Positions 36,916 to 45,736 of a stretch of 64,000 nt of DNA are shown piece after piece; within the stretch, counting starts at the first letter, position 1; every line of letters starts with the position of its first letter. The stretch comes from Aliivibrio sifiae (GTDB taxonomy: Bacteria > Pseudomonadota > Gammaproteobacteria > Enterobacterales > Vibrionaceae), in the NCBI RefSeq assembly GCF_002954705.1, contig NZ_MSCO01000001.1:1531908-1595907 (forward strand). The letters run 5' to 3'. Both the position numbers and the translations under genes were made by a program. Below the pieces are notes generated by a model. The model was given only the letters and a program-made list of their open reading frames with translations. It searched no databases and was not told the origin of the DNA.

Positions 36916-37770
36916 TTAATACCCTTCTCGTACTGCAATATATCTCGCAAACTTAGGGATACCACTGTCTGTAAACCCATTGTAGCGATAGGTCACTTGA
37001 GCGCCTAGCTCTGGTGGATTCTCTCTCACAGCAAGTGTTAAACCACTGCCAATTTTAAATTCTTTTCCATTAGGCATTCTTAATATCAATGCCCCAACCA
37101 TTCCTTTGAATTTTCCTTTCCCATCGGTGTAACCAACAATAATCGCTTCATCATCTTGATGTTTTTTTACTTTAATTAAATCATCACTACGCCCCGGACG
37201 ATACTCTTCCTCAAGTTTTCTTAACATCAGCCCTTCACCATTTTGGGCAGAAATCACTTCTAATGCTTTTAAAAGAGCTTCTTCTGTACTGATAGGATAA
37301 TGCTCAACTAATTTCAAATGGGGGCGATTTAATGTATTCACTAACGCTTCAAGTTCATAATAACGTTTAGGAAACATGCCTGCCGACTGTGGTAAATCAA
37401 ACATCATAAAACGAATATCAGCCCACTGTTTATCATCAGGTTGGCTATCAAGAACTGTTCTTGCTACGTGTTGAAATCCTCCTCGACCAGCCCATAACTC
37501 ACCATCAATAGCATAATCAGGTAGTGACTCAATAAACCAATCAGGAGCCACAATAGTATGCCCTTTACGAGTAAGTAATTCACTTCCAGTCCAATAAGCC
37601 CTTATCCCATCTAGTTTTTCACTTACCCAATACGCATCAATATCGATTCCTTGCTCATAGCTGTTCGCTAATGAAACCGCAATAGACGCAATGTTTGGCT
37701 CATCATGTGAAAAAACAGGAGTCGACATTAACCCTATGGAAATCAAAATAGAAAGAGTGGTCTTCTTCAT
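36916..37770 (-). CDS. Periplasmic ATP-dependent DNA ligase (LigE type)
   Basis: A 284-residue protein with a signal peptide (ends near VFSHDEP). The nucleotidyltransferase motif I is EKLDGIRAYW (Lys adenylated), later motifs are AIDGELW (III), GEGLMLRK (IV) and DLIKVKKH (V). A compact OB-fold domain follows, ending in YRYNGFTDSGIPKFARYIAVREGY. Small exported ATP ligases of this kind occur in Vibrio, Haemophilus and Neisseria and are linked to extracellular or incoming DNA. The secreted nuclease gene lies divergently next to it. Confidence 0.9.
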   Translation of the reverse strand: MKKTTLSILISIGLMSTPVFSHDEPNIASIAVSLANSYEQGIDIDAYWVSEKLDGIRAYWTGSELLTRKGHTIVAPDWFIESLPDYAIDGELWAGRGGFQHVARTVLDSQPDDKQWADIRFMMFDLPQSAGMFPKRYYELEALVNTLNRPHLKLVEHYPISTEEALLKALEVISAQNGEGLMLRKLEEEYRPGRSDDLIKVKKHQDDEAIIVGYTDGKGKFKGMVGALILRMPNGKEFKIGSGLTLAVRENPPELGAQVTYRYNGFTDSGIPKFARYIAVREGY

Positions 37771-38122
37771 TAAAGTGCGCCTATAAATAGTGATGGTTTT
37801 TTATAATTACATGCCAATCAGAGTTTCATTAGCTCTTTTTATTATAAATTCATACAGTTTCGACTCATGCCAACAATCAATGTAAGTGTTAGAACTAATA
37901 ACTTTCAATTTATCTTATACCATAGATACCTGTCTAAATATCCACTATTACCGATCTTGTTATTTAATTGACCTATGCCAAATTTACACCTTTTCAAAAC
38001 GATTTAGATCTCAGTCTTAATGCAAAGGTAATGAATATGACATATCAATATGAGAGCTTTTAACAATAAATCTTATAAATAAATCTTTAATTCATATAAC
38101 AACAACTATGGAAAGCAGTAAA
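37771..38122. other. Divergent promoter region, ligase and secreted nuclease
   Basis: About 350 bases of AT-rich sequence without an open frame supported by a ribosome site. It must hold the promoters of both flanking genes; no clear operator or repeat was found. Confidence 0.5.
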
Positions 38123-40783
38123 ATGAAAACAACTCAGTTAAAAAGCTCTCTGGCGATGGCAATTGGCTTAGCGATCTCTGGTAATGTTTCTGCAGATATT
38201 ATTATTTCTCAATATGTTGAAGGCGGAAGTTACAATAAATCATTAGAGATCAGTAATACAGGAAACAGTCCTGTCTCTCTTTCTGGCTATGTTCTTAAAT
38301 CTAAATATAACGGATTAAATGAATGGAAAAATGACCTCGATCTATCCGCAATAACACTGAACGCAAAAAGTGTTTATGTGATTTCAAATAGCCGCGCTTC
38401 TGATGAAATTAAAACCGTAACCGACAGTATTGAAAGTATCGTCAACCATAATGGCGATGAGACATACATGTTATTTAAAGATGGTACAGAGAATGACCGA
38501 ATTGGTATTGATGGTGACGTTGATTGGGGCAAAGACAAAAGTTTTGTACGTACAGTTCAAACGCCAAGTACCACATTTGATGCCAACATGTGGCTTGAAA
38601 AACCAAAAGATAACATTGAAGGCTTGGGAGAATACCAAGAAGGCGTAACGCCACCTCCACCGTTTGCTTGTGAAACAGATTCTGGTAATACCCCAACCTT
38701 TACAGAGATCAATTCGATTCAAGGTACGGGCGATAAGTCACCATTAATTACAAGTGGATTCATTTCTGATGATGACTATTTTGTGCAAGGTATTGTCACC
38801 GCTCGTGGCGAAAGCTTATTAAAAGGCTTTTACCTACAAGGCTTAAATGATGATCATGATTCAAATAGCTCTGAAGGTATTTTTGTCAGTACTGGTAGCG
38901 CCCCAGCACAAGATATTCAGCCGGGTGCTGTTGTTTGTGTAAAAGCAAAAGTACAAGAGTACTACAACCAAACACAACTAAAACCAGACACCAATAACTA
39001 TCTTGTTCAACGTTCAGAGTCTCCAGTTGCAGTAACAGAACTGATAATTAATGAAGGAGAAACGCTGGCTGAAGCACTAGAACGTCACGAAGGCATGCAC
39101 GTTAAATTAACCTCTCATTCCGATCTACGTATCACACGAAACTTTAGCTTTGATTATGATAGCAAGCGCAACAACATGATGCTTTCTCATGGTGAGCCTC
39201 TATTTAAACCTACTCAACTGTTCGCAGCAGAAAGTACTGAAGCAATTCAATTAACGAAAGATAACGCTAACCGCCAAATTACCATTGAATCAGACAATAA
39301 AGCAGCAAACGGAAAAGTCCCTTACTTTCCAGATTTTGCATCTGATATAGATCAAGATGGCAGTGCCGATTCTTACCTTCGTTTAGGTGCTCGTATTGAA
39401 GGATTAGAAGGTGTTATTGCTTATTCCTATGGCCAATATCGATTAGTCGCGACCAATACAATCACACAAGAAAACATCATTACTAAAGCGTTTAACGCGG
39501 ATGGCGACACGCTATTCAACGTAGAACGAACTGATGAACCAAGCATTGAAGATGAAGATTTAACCATCACAAGCTTTAACGTTTTAAACTACTTTACGTC
39601 AGTGGCAACGGGTGGTGATGCCAACCCAACAGGTCAAAACCGTGGCGCGGTAAATGCCGATGACTTTGCGGTGCAACAAACAAAAATCATTGCAGCTCTA
39701 ACGGCCATTGATGCAGACATCATTGGTTTAATGGAAGTTGAAAACAACGGCTTTGGTGAAAACAGTGCAATTTATGATCTAACCAAAGCACTAAATGCCA
39801 ACTTTGAAGATGAAGAAGATCATTATAAATTCGTTGAAATTGAAGCCGCTGATAAATATCAAAGTGAATATTTAGGCTCTGATGCCATTATGGTTGCCCT
39901 ACTTTACCGTCCTAGCGAAGTGAAACTAGAAGGAAAAGCACGAGTAATCAAAACACCGGAACAACACGTTGCTGAGAATGCCGTCACTCGTGATAACAAA
40001 GGCACCATTGAGTTTAACCCTGCATATGATAAATACCAACGTCACAGCTTAGTACAAGAATTCATCATTAAAGAAGCAAAAGAACCTCTAACTGTTGTTG
40101 TTAATCATTTAAAATCGAAAGGATCTGAGTGTATTGAGCAATGGCAGAACTTTGAGGAAGACAGTGATCCTGCTGATCTACAAGGTAACTGTAACCGCTT
40201 TAGAGTATCAGCAGCGAAAGCCATTGGGGACGAGTTAAGTACCGTTGAAGGTGATGTACTTATCTTAGGTGATATGAATGCCTATGGCATGGAAGATCCA
40301 CTACTGACACTGACAGATTACAGCCCTGAAAAATATGACCGCGATATCTTCACAGCCTCATACACTACGTTGGGGAATGATGCCGCAGGTAACCCACTGC
40401 CATATGAAGAAATCGGTAGCCAAATTACACAAGGTTATGGGTATTTAAATCTAAATACACTGTTACACGGAACAGAAACTTTCTCTTATACTTACTCAGG
40501 TGAATTAGGAAATCTTGATCACGCATTAGCAAATGAATCACTGGCTGATCGAGTCACAGAAATTGAAGATTGGCACATCAATGCCGCAGAAAGTAACTTA
40601 TTTGAATACAGCCCGAAATACACAGGAGACATGGTGAAATACAAAGATGTGTATTCCGCTTCAGATCACGACCCTATCGTTATCTCACTTGAGTATAAAA
40701 AAGCCGCATCATTCAATTTATTCGCTTTAGTTTCTTTATTCGGTTTTGGTTTCTTACGCAGAAAAACAGTTAAAAGAAGCTAA
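38123..40783 (+). CDS. Secreted/surface endonuclease-exonuclease-phosphatase nuclease (ExeM/Xds type)
   Basis: About 886 residues from the Met of MKTTQLKSSLAMA. The signal peptide ends near NVSADII. The order is a lamin-tail domain (residues about 25-145; IIISQYVEGGSYNKSLEI), an OB-like middle region, and an endonuclease/exonuclease/phosphatase domain from about residue 490 (SFNVLNYF, MEVENNGFG, VVNHLKSKG, LGDMNAYGMEDP, NLDHALAN, SDHDPIVI). The C-terminus, FNLFALVSLFGFGFLRRK, is a membrane helix plus basic tail like a GlyGly-CTERM/rhombosortase sorting signal. The enzyme should degrade extracellular DNA for nutrition or biofilm remodelling. Confidence 0.9.
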   Translation: MKTTQLKSSLAMAIGLAISGNVSADIIISQYVEGGSYNKSLEISNTGNSPVSLSGYVLKSKYNGLNEWKNDLDLSAITLNAKSVYVISNSRASDEIKTVTDSIESIVNHNGDETYMLFKDGTENDRIGIDGDVDWGKDKSFVRTVQTPSTTFDANMWLEKPKDNIEGLGEYQEGVTPPPPFACETDSGNTPTFTEINSIQGTGDKSPLITSGFISDDDYFVQGIVTARGESLLKGFYLQGLNDDHDSNSSEGIFVSTGSAPAQDIQPGAVVCVKAKVQEYYNQTQLKPDTNNYLVQRSESPVAVTELIINEGETLAEALERHEGMHVKLTSHSDLRITRNFSFDYDSKRNNMMLSHGEPLFKPTQLFAAESTEAIQLTKDNANRQITIESDNKAANGKVPYFPDFASDIDQDGSADSYLRLGARIEGLEGVIAYSYGQYRLVATNTITQENIITKAFNADGDTLFNVERTDEPSIEDEDLTITSFNVLNYFTSVATGGDANPTGQNRGAVNADDFAVQQTKIIAALTAIDADIIGLMEVENNGFGENSAIYDLTKALNANFEDEEDHYKFVEIEAADKYQSEYLGSDAIMVALLYRPSEVKLEGKARVIKTPEQHVAENAVTRDNKGTIEFNPAYDKYQRHSLVQEFIIKEAKEPLTVVVNHLKSKGSECIEQWQNFEEDSDPADLQGNCNRFRVSAAKAIGDELSTVEGDVLILGDMNAYGMEDPLLTLTDYSPEKYDRDIFTASYTTLGNDAAGNPLPYEEIGSQITQGYGYLNLNTLLHGTETFSYTYSGELGNLDHALANESLADRVTEIEDWHINAAESNLFEYSPKYTGDMVKYKDVYSASDHDPIVISLEYKKAASFNLFALVSLFGFGFLRRKTVKRS

Positions 40784-40808
40784 TACTCGATACCATAGCA
40801 AATAAAAT

Positions 40809-40850
40809 GGTGGCTCTGTATCTCAAATATCAAGCATACAGAACCACCAT
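40809..40850. terminator. Bidirectional terminator between nuclease and MATE genes
   Basis: TGGTGGCTCTGTAT pairs with ATACAGAACCACCA with one mismatch around a 14-base loop; short A/T runs flank it. The genes on either side converge here. Confidence 0.7.
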
Positions 40851-40875
40851 CTTTATGTATTAAACCTTTAACTAT

Positions 40876-42345
40876 TTAGCCAGAAAGAGAAGGTTTTTCT
40901 AATTTTTCTTCATTCTCAATACCACTTTGCATTATTACCGCATCATTATTACAAAACGGAGTCATGGTAACGCTAATATCAGCCAATGAATCTTCAGTAC
41001 ATACTTTCTGGCAATGCTCTTTCACCATATAAATAACATGTGTTCTCAATGCAATAATACTGATAATACCAAACACAACATTACCTAATGCCTGACCATA
41101 CAATACGCCTAACCCACCAAACCATTGAGCACCAAAATACACAAATGGTAACGTACCAATGGTTGCTTTGCTCAAATTAAGAGCCGTTGAATACAGAGGT
41201 TTACCTAAATTATTAAATGAAGTATTAGCGACAAACATCGCACCATTAAAAATAAAGGTAATAGCCACCACAGTACAAAACGTAGCCATAATCAAGGCGG
41301 CATCACCAACCAAATTAAAGGCACCTATGATTTGATCTTGAAGCACATATAAAATTAAAGATACCCCAATACAATAAATTGAAGAGAAGAATAGCGAGTT
41401 CCTCAATGTATCTTTCACTCTATCGATTCGCTCAGCACCGTAGTTTTGCCCAATAATAGGCCCAACCGCACCTGACATCGCAAAAATAACGGCAAAGGTC
41501 ACTGGGATTAACCGTCCAATTACCGCAAAGCCGGCAACAAAATCTTCACCAAACGGCGCTAATGTTGACGTAACAATTGCATTACCAATAGGCGTTGCCG
41601 TGTTAGTCACAATGGCAGGCACCGCAATCGTAAAAATAGCCGGAGAATGATGCTTAATATCAGCCCACTTAGGCAAAGAAATCAGTTTATGTGTCACAAT
41701 TAACGGGTACAGTGAAAAGGCCAATACCGTCGCTCTTGAAATAACAGAAGCAATCGCCGCCCCTTCCACATTCATATTAAACCCAAAGATGAAAATAGGA
41801 TCTAAAATCGCATTAACAATGCCACCATATAACGTTGCTAGCATCGAACGCTTTGCATCCCCGACCGCCCTTAAACCTGCTCCCGCAGCCATCGCAATTG
41901 CAATCAATGGCGTGCTTGGTAAAAGAATCGAAAGATACGCTTGGGCTCGCTCTGCCACAAACCCCTTTGCTCCAATCATTGATAATAATTCAGGGATAAA
42001 ACAAAACATCGCGATCGTAATAATACTGTTTACGATAAAAGCAATAACAAGCGTACTTGAGGCTAACTGTTTCGCTTTTTCGTTTTCTTTTGCGCCCAGC
42101 GCTTTTGATACTAACGCCCCCATCGCAATGGATGAACCAATAGATACCGACGTTGAAAAGAAAATAATTGTCCCAGCAAATCCAATTGCCGCCGCCAATT
42201 CAACCTGCCCTAATAAACTAATAAAAAACATGTCTAGTAAATCAACAACAAACAAAGCCATTAACCCAATTGACGCGGTTCCTGACATTACCAAAATATG
42301 GCGCATTGTCGAGCCTTGGACAAACTTCGCCGTTTGACTACTCAT
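40876..42345 (-). CDS. MATE-family multidrug/sodium antiporter
   Basis: A 489-residue membrane protein with about 12 hydrophobic helices in two related halves, and a hydrophilic C-terminal tail. The N-terminal segment VDLLDMFFISLLGQVELAAAIGFAGT is typical of the NorM/DinF-type MATE fold, as is GAGLRAVGDAKRSM before the second half. AAGGAG lies five bases before the start. A good Fur-like box lies 60 bases upstream, so the pump may be induced under iron limitation, for example to export a siderophore or a redox-active compound. The substrate is not evident. Confidence 0.9.
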   Translation of the reverse strand: MSSQTAKFVQGSTMRHILVMSGTASIGLMALFVVDLLDMFFISLLGQVELAAAIGFAGTIIFFSTSVSIGSSIAMGALVSKALGAKENEKAKQLASSTLVIAFIVNSIITIAMFCFIPELLSMIGAKGFVAERAQAYLSILLPSTPLIAIAMAAGAGLRAVGDAKRSMLATLYGGIVNAILDPIFIFGFNMNVEGAAIASVISRATVLAFSLYPLIVTHKLISLPKWADIKHHSPAIFTIAVPAIVTNTATPIGNAIVTSTLAPFGEDFVAGFAVIGRLIPVTFAVIFAMSGAVGPIIGQNYGAERIDRVKDTLRNSLFFSSIYCIGVSLILYVLQDQIIGAFNLVGDAALIMATFCTVVAITFIFNGAMFVANTSFNNLGKPLYSTALNLSKATIGTLPFVYFGAQWFGGLGVLYGQALGNVVFGIISIIALRTHVIYMVKEHCQKVCTEDSLADISVTMTPFCNNDAVIMQSGIENEEKLEKPSLSG

Positions 42346-42405
42346 TCATGTTCTCCTTCAATATCAAACCATACGATGTCATTGTTCTGTGCATCTCCCT
42401 AAAAG

Positions 42406-42424
42406 GCTAATGAAAATTATTATC
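42406..42424. promoter_or_regulatory. Fur-like box before the MATE gene
   Basis: Read on the minus strand, GATAATAATTTTCATTAGC matches 15 of 19 positions of the Fur consensus (GATAATGATAATCATTATC). It lies 61 bases upstream of the MATE start, a promoter position. Confidence 0.5.
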
Positions 42425-42441
42425 ACTACAAATTGAAGGTA

Positions 42442-42476
42442 TAAAAAAAGCCACAATATTCTGTAGCTTTTCTTAA
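42442..42476 (-). terminator. Intrinsic terminator after the coiled-coil protein gene
   Basis: On the minus strand AAAAGCTACA pairs with TGTGGCTTTT (one wobble or mismatch), followed by more T residues. It lies just after the stop at 42488. Confidence 0.7.
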
Positions 42477-42487
42477 AATAAACCGAC

Positions 42488-43234
42488 TTACATGCCTAAA
42501 TCATCACTGATGCTGTCGATTTCTTTAATATCCATTTGTAAAAGTTGAAGCTCATCGTTGTATCCAGCTATTTGTTTCTTAGCCATTTCTTGACGCTTAC
42601 ATACATCCGATTTTACATCCCAACTCTTACCTTCAAGATAAACAGCACATTCTTTCGCTAATTTCTTTTCATTTGATTTAGTCACTTCAATCTTAACTTC
42701 TAAATCACTCGCTTCTTCTTTTAGTTGAAGCTGACGCTGAAATAACTGTTTCGCACGGGACAGCATCGTAATTTGCAAATCAACTTGGTTCGTCAATTTA
42801 TCAATTTGCTTATTTTGTTCTTCAACTTGCATACCTAACGAGGCGTTCTGCGATTTTAACGCGCCCACCTCTTTTTTCATCGATGCTTGTTTCTTTGATT
42901 CAGTGACAATTGCTTGATTCTTTTCTTCATCAAGCGTCTTCTTTTGTTCTTCAAGTGCTTGTTGTTTTTCTTGCTCAATCAAAGCGTCAACTTCAGTGCT
43001 TTTCACATTTGCTTTCTTTAATTCTGTTTGGTATTGCTTAGTTTTAGCTTCTAACTGAGCATAAGTATCAGACCACTTATTATCTGAAACACTCGACCCA
43101 ATTAATCCACCTGCAATAACACCAATAATTAGTGTGACTCCGGCAACCCAGTGACTCGATTTTGATTTTTCTTCAATGATGATGACATCTTCATCATGCT
43201 CGTCAGTCGCTCTGGTCTGATTTTCTACACTCAC
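42488..43234 (-). CDS. Membrane-anchored coiled-coil protein
   Basis: A 248-residue protein from a GTG start with GGGG upstream. A short acidic cytoplasmic N-terminus is followed by one helix (WVAGVTLIIGVIAGGLIG, residues about 31-48) and a long Lys/Glu/Gln-rich coiled coil. Two cysteines near the end (AKECAVYL and SDVCKRQ) may pair in the periplasm. No family is recognised; the architecture suggests an envelope-spacer or scaffold role. Confidence 0.68.
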   Translation of the reverse strand: MSVENQTRATDEHDEDVIIIEEKSKSSHWVAGVTLIIGVIAGGLIGSSVSDNKWSDTYAQLEAKTKQYQTELKKANVKSTEVDALIEQEKQQALEEQKKTLDEEKNQAIVTESKKQASMKKEVGALKSQNASLGMQVEEQNKQIDKLTNQVDLQITMLSRAKQLFQRQLQLKEEASDLEVKIEVTKSNEKKLAKECAVYLEGKSWDVKSDVCKRQEMAKKQIAGYNDELQLLQMDIKEIDSISDDLGM

Positions 43235-43309
43235 GCGTTAACCCCAAACATTATAGATAGTGAATAGTATAGATTTGTTCTCTACACATTTTGTTAATTA
43301 TAAGACAAC

Positions 43310-43468
43310 TTATCGGATTAGCTCTGAAACCATGACGTATGCCACATAAACAACCACTCCAATCACCGACGTATACACCACCGACTTTTGGATCTTTTCA
43401 TTAGCTCTGTACTTAAACAGCAGCGCCGAAAGAGCTAACAATAAAATAATCACAGCAATTCGTAACAT
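43310..43468 (-). CDS. Small two-helix membrane protein (52 residues)
   Basis: An open frame starting MLRIAVIILLLALSALLFKYR with GAGGTG four bases before the ATG. Two hydrophobic helices (residues 3-18 and 30-47) are separated by a basic loop (KYRANEKIQK). The ribosome site and the clean hydrophobic pattern support a real gene. It is probably an inner-membrane hairpin protein; function unknown. Confidence 0.65.
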   Translation of the reverse strand: MLRIAVIILLLALSALLFKYRANEKIQKSVVYTSVIGVVVYVAYVMVSELIR

Positions 43469-43660
43469 AGTACACCTCACTTTCTTTTTATTTTAGCATA
43501 CTTTATGCCATGTAAATACTTGAGTTATCGTTGTTATTTTGAACAAAGAAACCGATTTCGATCAATTTTTATCTAAATTGTAAATAAAAGTGATGACAAA
43601 AAAATGTGACTTGTCTAACATACTCGACTTAGCTACTTCGTAGCTTACAATTTGTTGATC

Positions 43661-43880
43661 CGATGAAGACTGCAGGAGAGCGGCAATGCCATTATTTGGC
43701 AACGCCCACCGAAGAAGTAAATCTTTCAGGTGCCTAGTTCATTTTTATGAATAAGGTGAGGACTGTAGTTGGAGGAATCTCTGGAGAGAGCCGTTAAATC
43801 GGCCGCCGAAGGAGCAAGCCCTTATCTGAAAAATGATAAGGGTGAAACTCTCAGGCAAAAGGACAGAGGAGAAAGTGATC
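43661..43880 (+). ncRNA. Tandem glycine riboswitch
   Basis: Two glycine aptamers in series. The first starts near CGATGAAGACTGCAGGAGAG and contains CACCGAAGAAG and TTTCAGGTGCC; the second starts near GGAGGAATCTCTGGAGAGAGCC and contains GCCGCCGAAGGAGCAAGC, GTGAAACTCTCAGGCAAAAGGACAGAGG. These are hallmarks of the gcvT class. The symporter gene follows 90 bases later. The tandem form before an alanine/glycine symporter matches the well-studied Vibrio cholerae example. Glycine binding is expected to change transcription or translation of the symporter. Confidence 0.93.
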
Positions 43881-43972
43881 CGATTAATCTCGGCTCTATA
43901 CTATTGCCTATTTTTTGGTTTTGGTACACCACTCTCTCTTCTCCTTACTATATGCTTTATTAAGGGGAAACC

Positions 43973-45355
43973 ATGAACACCATTCACAACACACTTGTTA
44001 CTATCGATAACTTCATTTGGGGTCCACCTCTATTGATTTTATTAGTGGGTACAGGTATCTACTTTACGTTCCGACTTCGTATTTTCCAATTACGTCATTT
44101 ACCAACTGCGCTTAAAATGGTCTTCTCAAAAGAAGAAAATCAAAGCACAGGAAAAGGTGATGTGTCCAGCTTTGCTGCCTTATGTACCGCCCTTTCTGCC
44201 ACGATTGGTACGGGTAATATTGTCGGTGTAGCAACCGCAATTAAAATGGGTGGCCCTGGTGCTCTATTTTGGATGTGGCTTGCTGCTGTATTTGGCATGG
44301 CGACAAAATACGCGGAATGTTTACTTGCAATAAAATATCGAAAAACAGACAGCAAAGGCCAAATGGTTGGCGGACCAATGTATTACATTGAATACGGCAT
44401 GGGTAATAAATGGCTAGCAAAGCTATTTGCATTATTCGCGTTAGGCGTTGCTTGTTTTGGTATCGGTACTTTCCCGCAGATCAATGCCATTGTTGATTCT
44501 GCTCAGTTAACAATGAATGCACCAGCTTGGTTAACAGGTACGGTCCTAACTATTTTAGTGGCTATTGTTACTTTAGGCGGTATCCAATCTATTGCAAAAG
44601 TCGCTGAAAAAGTCGTCCCAACCATGGCCGTAGTCTATGTTGTTTCTTGTTTAACTGTACTAATCATGCAAGTAGAAGCATTACCAGCAGCGATTCAATT
44701 GGTTATCACTTCTGCATTTACTGGTTCAGCCGCTACTGGTGGCTTTGTTGGTGCATCTATCATGCTTGCAATCCAATCAGGTGTCGCTCGTGGTGTGTTC
44801 TCAAACGAATCAGGTCTAGGTAGTGCACCTATCGCAGCCGCCGCTGCAAAAACAGATTCTTGTGTGAAACAAGGTTTAGTCTCAATGACTGGTACCTTCT
44901 TTGATACCGTGATTATCTGTACTATGACAGGCTTAACCTTAATTGTTACTGGCGTTTGGCAAGGCGACGCCGCTGGTGCGTTAATGACAACACAAGCTTT
45001 TGCTTTAGGCCTAGGTTCTGATCAAATTGGTCCTTACTTAGTTTCTATTGGTTTAATGTTCTTTGCCTTTACCACTATCCTAGGTTGGAACTACTATGGC
45101 GAACGTTGTGTGACCTACTTATTCGGTAACAAAGGGGTTCTGCCGTACAAAGTCATTTTCATCGCTTTAGTTGCTTCTGGCGCTTATATGAAACTTGATA
45201 CGATTTGGGTAATTGCTGATATTGTTAACGGATTAATGGCAATACCAAATTTAATAGGCTTAATTGCATTGCGTCATATTATTATTGAAGAAACACACCT
45301 TTTCTTTAGTAAACAAAAAGATAATGAAGAAGAACCTGTTTTAAATCGTGCTTAA
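43973..45355 (+). CDS. Alanine/glycine:sodium symporter (AGCS family)
   Basis: A 460-residue membrane protein with about ten or eleven helices. The AGCS signature GTGNIVGVATAIKMGGPGALFWMW lies near residue 78 and SNESGLGSAPIAAAAAKT near residue 275. AGGGG precedes the start. It imports alanine or glycine with sodium. Control by the tandem glycine riboswitch suggests that glycine is the relevant substrate or signal. Confidence 0.93.
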   Translation: MNTIHNTLVTIDNFIWGPPLLILLVGTGIYFTFRLRIFQLRHLPTALKMVFSKEENQSTGKGDVSSFAALCTALSATIGTGNIVGVATAIKMGGPGALFWMWLAAVFGMATKYAECLLAIKYRKTDSKGQMVGGPMYYIEYGMGNKWLAKLFALFALGVACFGIGTFPQINAIVDSAQLTMNAPAWLTGTVLTILVAIVTLGGIQSIAKVAEKVVPTMAVVYVVSCLTVLIMQVEALPAAIQLVITSAFTGSAATGGFVGASIMLAIQSGVARGVFSNESGLGSAPIAAAAAKTDSCVKQGLVSMTGTFFDTVIICTMTGLTLIVTGVWQGDAAGALMTTQAFALGLGSDQIGPYLVSIGLMFFAFTTILGWNYYGERCVTYLFGNKGVLPYKVIFIALVASGAYMKLDTIWVIADIVNGLMAIPNLIGLIALRHIIIEETHLFFSKQKDNEEEPVLNRA

Positions 45356-45364
45356 CGCTAACTA

Positions 45365-45398
45365 AAGATGTCTCTACACTCCAAGATAGAGACATCTT
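45365..45398 (+). terminator. Hairpin after the symporter gene
   Basis: AAGATGTCTCT pairs exactly with AGAGACATCTT (11 bp) around a 12-base loop. The T content afterwards is weak (GATACATTTATTT), but the position ten bases after the stop supports termination. Confidence 0.7.
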
Positions 45399-45479
45399 GA
45401 TACATTTATTTAACCTACTTAACAAGCAAAGTCTTATCATTTTGATATACTCACTTAGTACTACTTTACGAGGTGATAT

Positions 45480-45587
45480 ATGGAAATATTAACTCTGATA
45501 CTTGGCTCGGTATTATTGGTTATGGTACTAGGATTCTTCTTTTCCTTTTTCAAAGCCTTAATCATTGAGTATAAAAATCTTAAATAA
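45480..45587 (+). CDS. Very small single-helix membrane protein (35 residues)
   Basis: An open frame starting MEILTLILGSVLLVMVLGF with GAGGTG four bases before the ATG. It has one long hydrophobic helix and a short polar C-terminus (EYKNLK). A promoter-sized gap precedes it and a terminator follows 20 bases later, so it looks like a free-standing small gene. The architecture is like other small membrane regulators; function unknown. Confidence 0.65.
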   Translation: MEILTLILGSVLLVMVLGFFFSFFKALIIEYKNLK

Positions 45588-45607
45588 AAGCATGATGTAA
45601 CTTAGTT

Positions 45608-45640
45608 AAAGCAGTCTTAGCGGCTGCTTTTTCATTTTTG
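45608..45640 (+). terminator. Intrinsic terminator after the 35-residue protein gene
   Basis: AAAGCAG pairs with CTGCTTT around a 9-base loop and is followed by a T-rich run. Confidence 0.75.
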
Positions 45641-45736
45641 TGACAACCGTTTAAAAAGTTCTCCTGCCACTTTCCCTTATATTTCACTACAATAAGCTTG
45701 TTATCTGCTAATTTATTTCAATGCAATAGAGGCTCT

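Noticed and set aside
43769..43963. A 64-codon open frame between the coiled-coil gene and the symporter
   Set aside because: It lies inside the second aptamer and expression platform of the glycine riboswitch and has no independent support.
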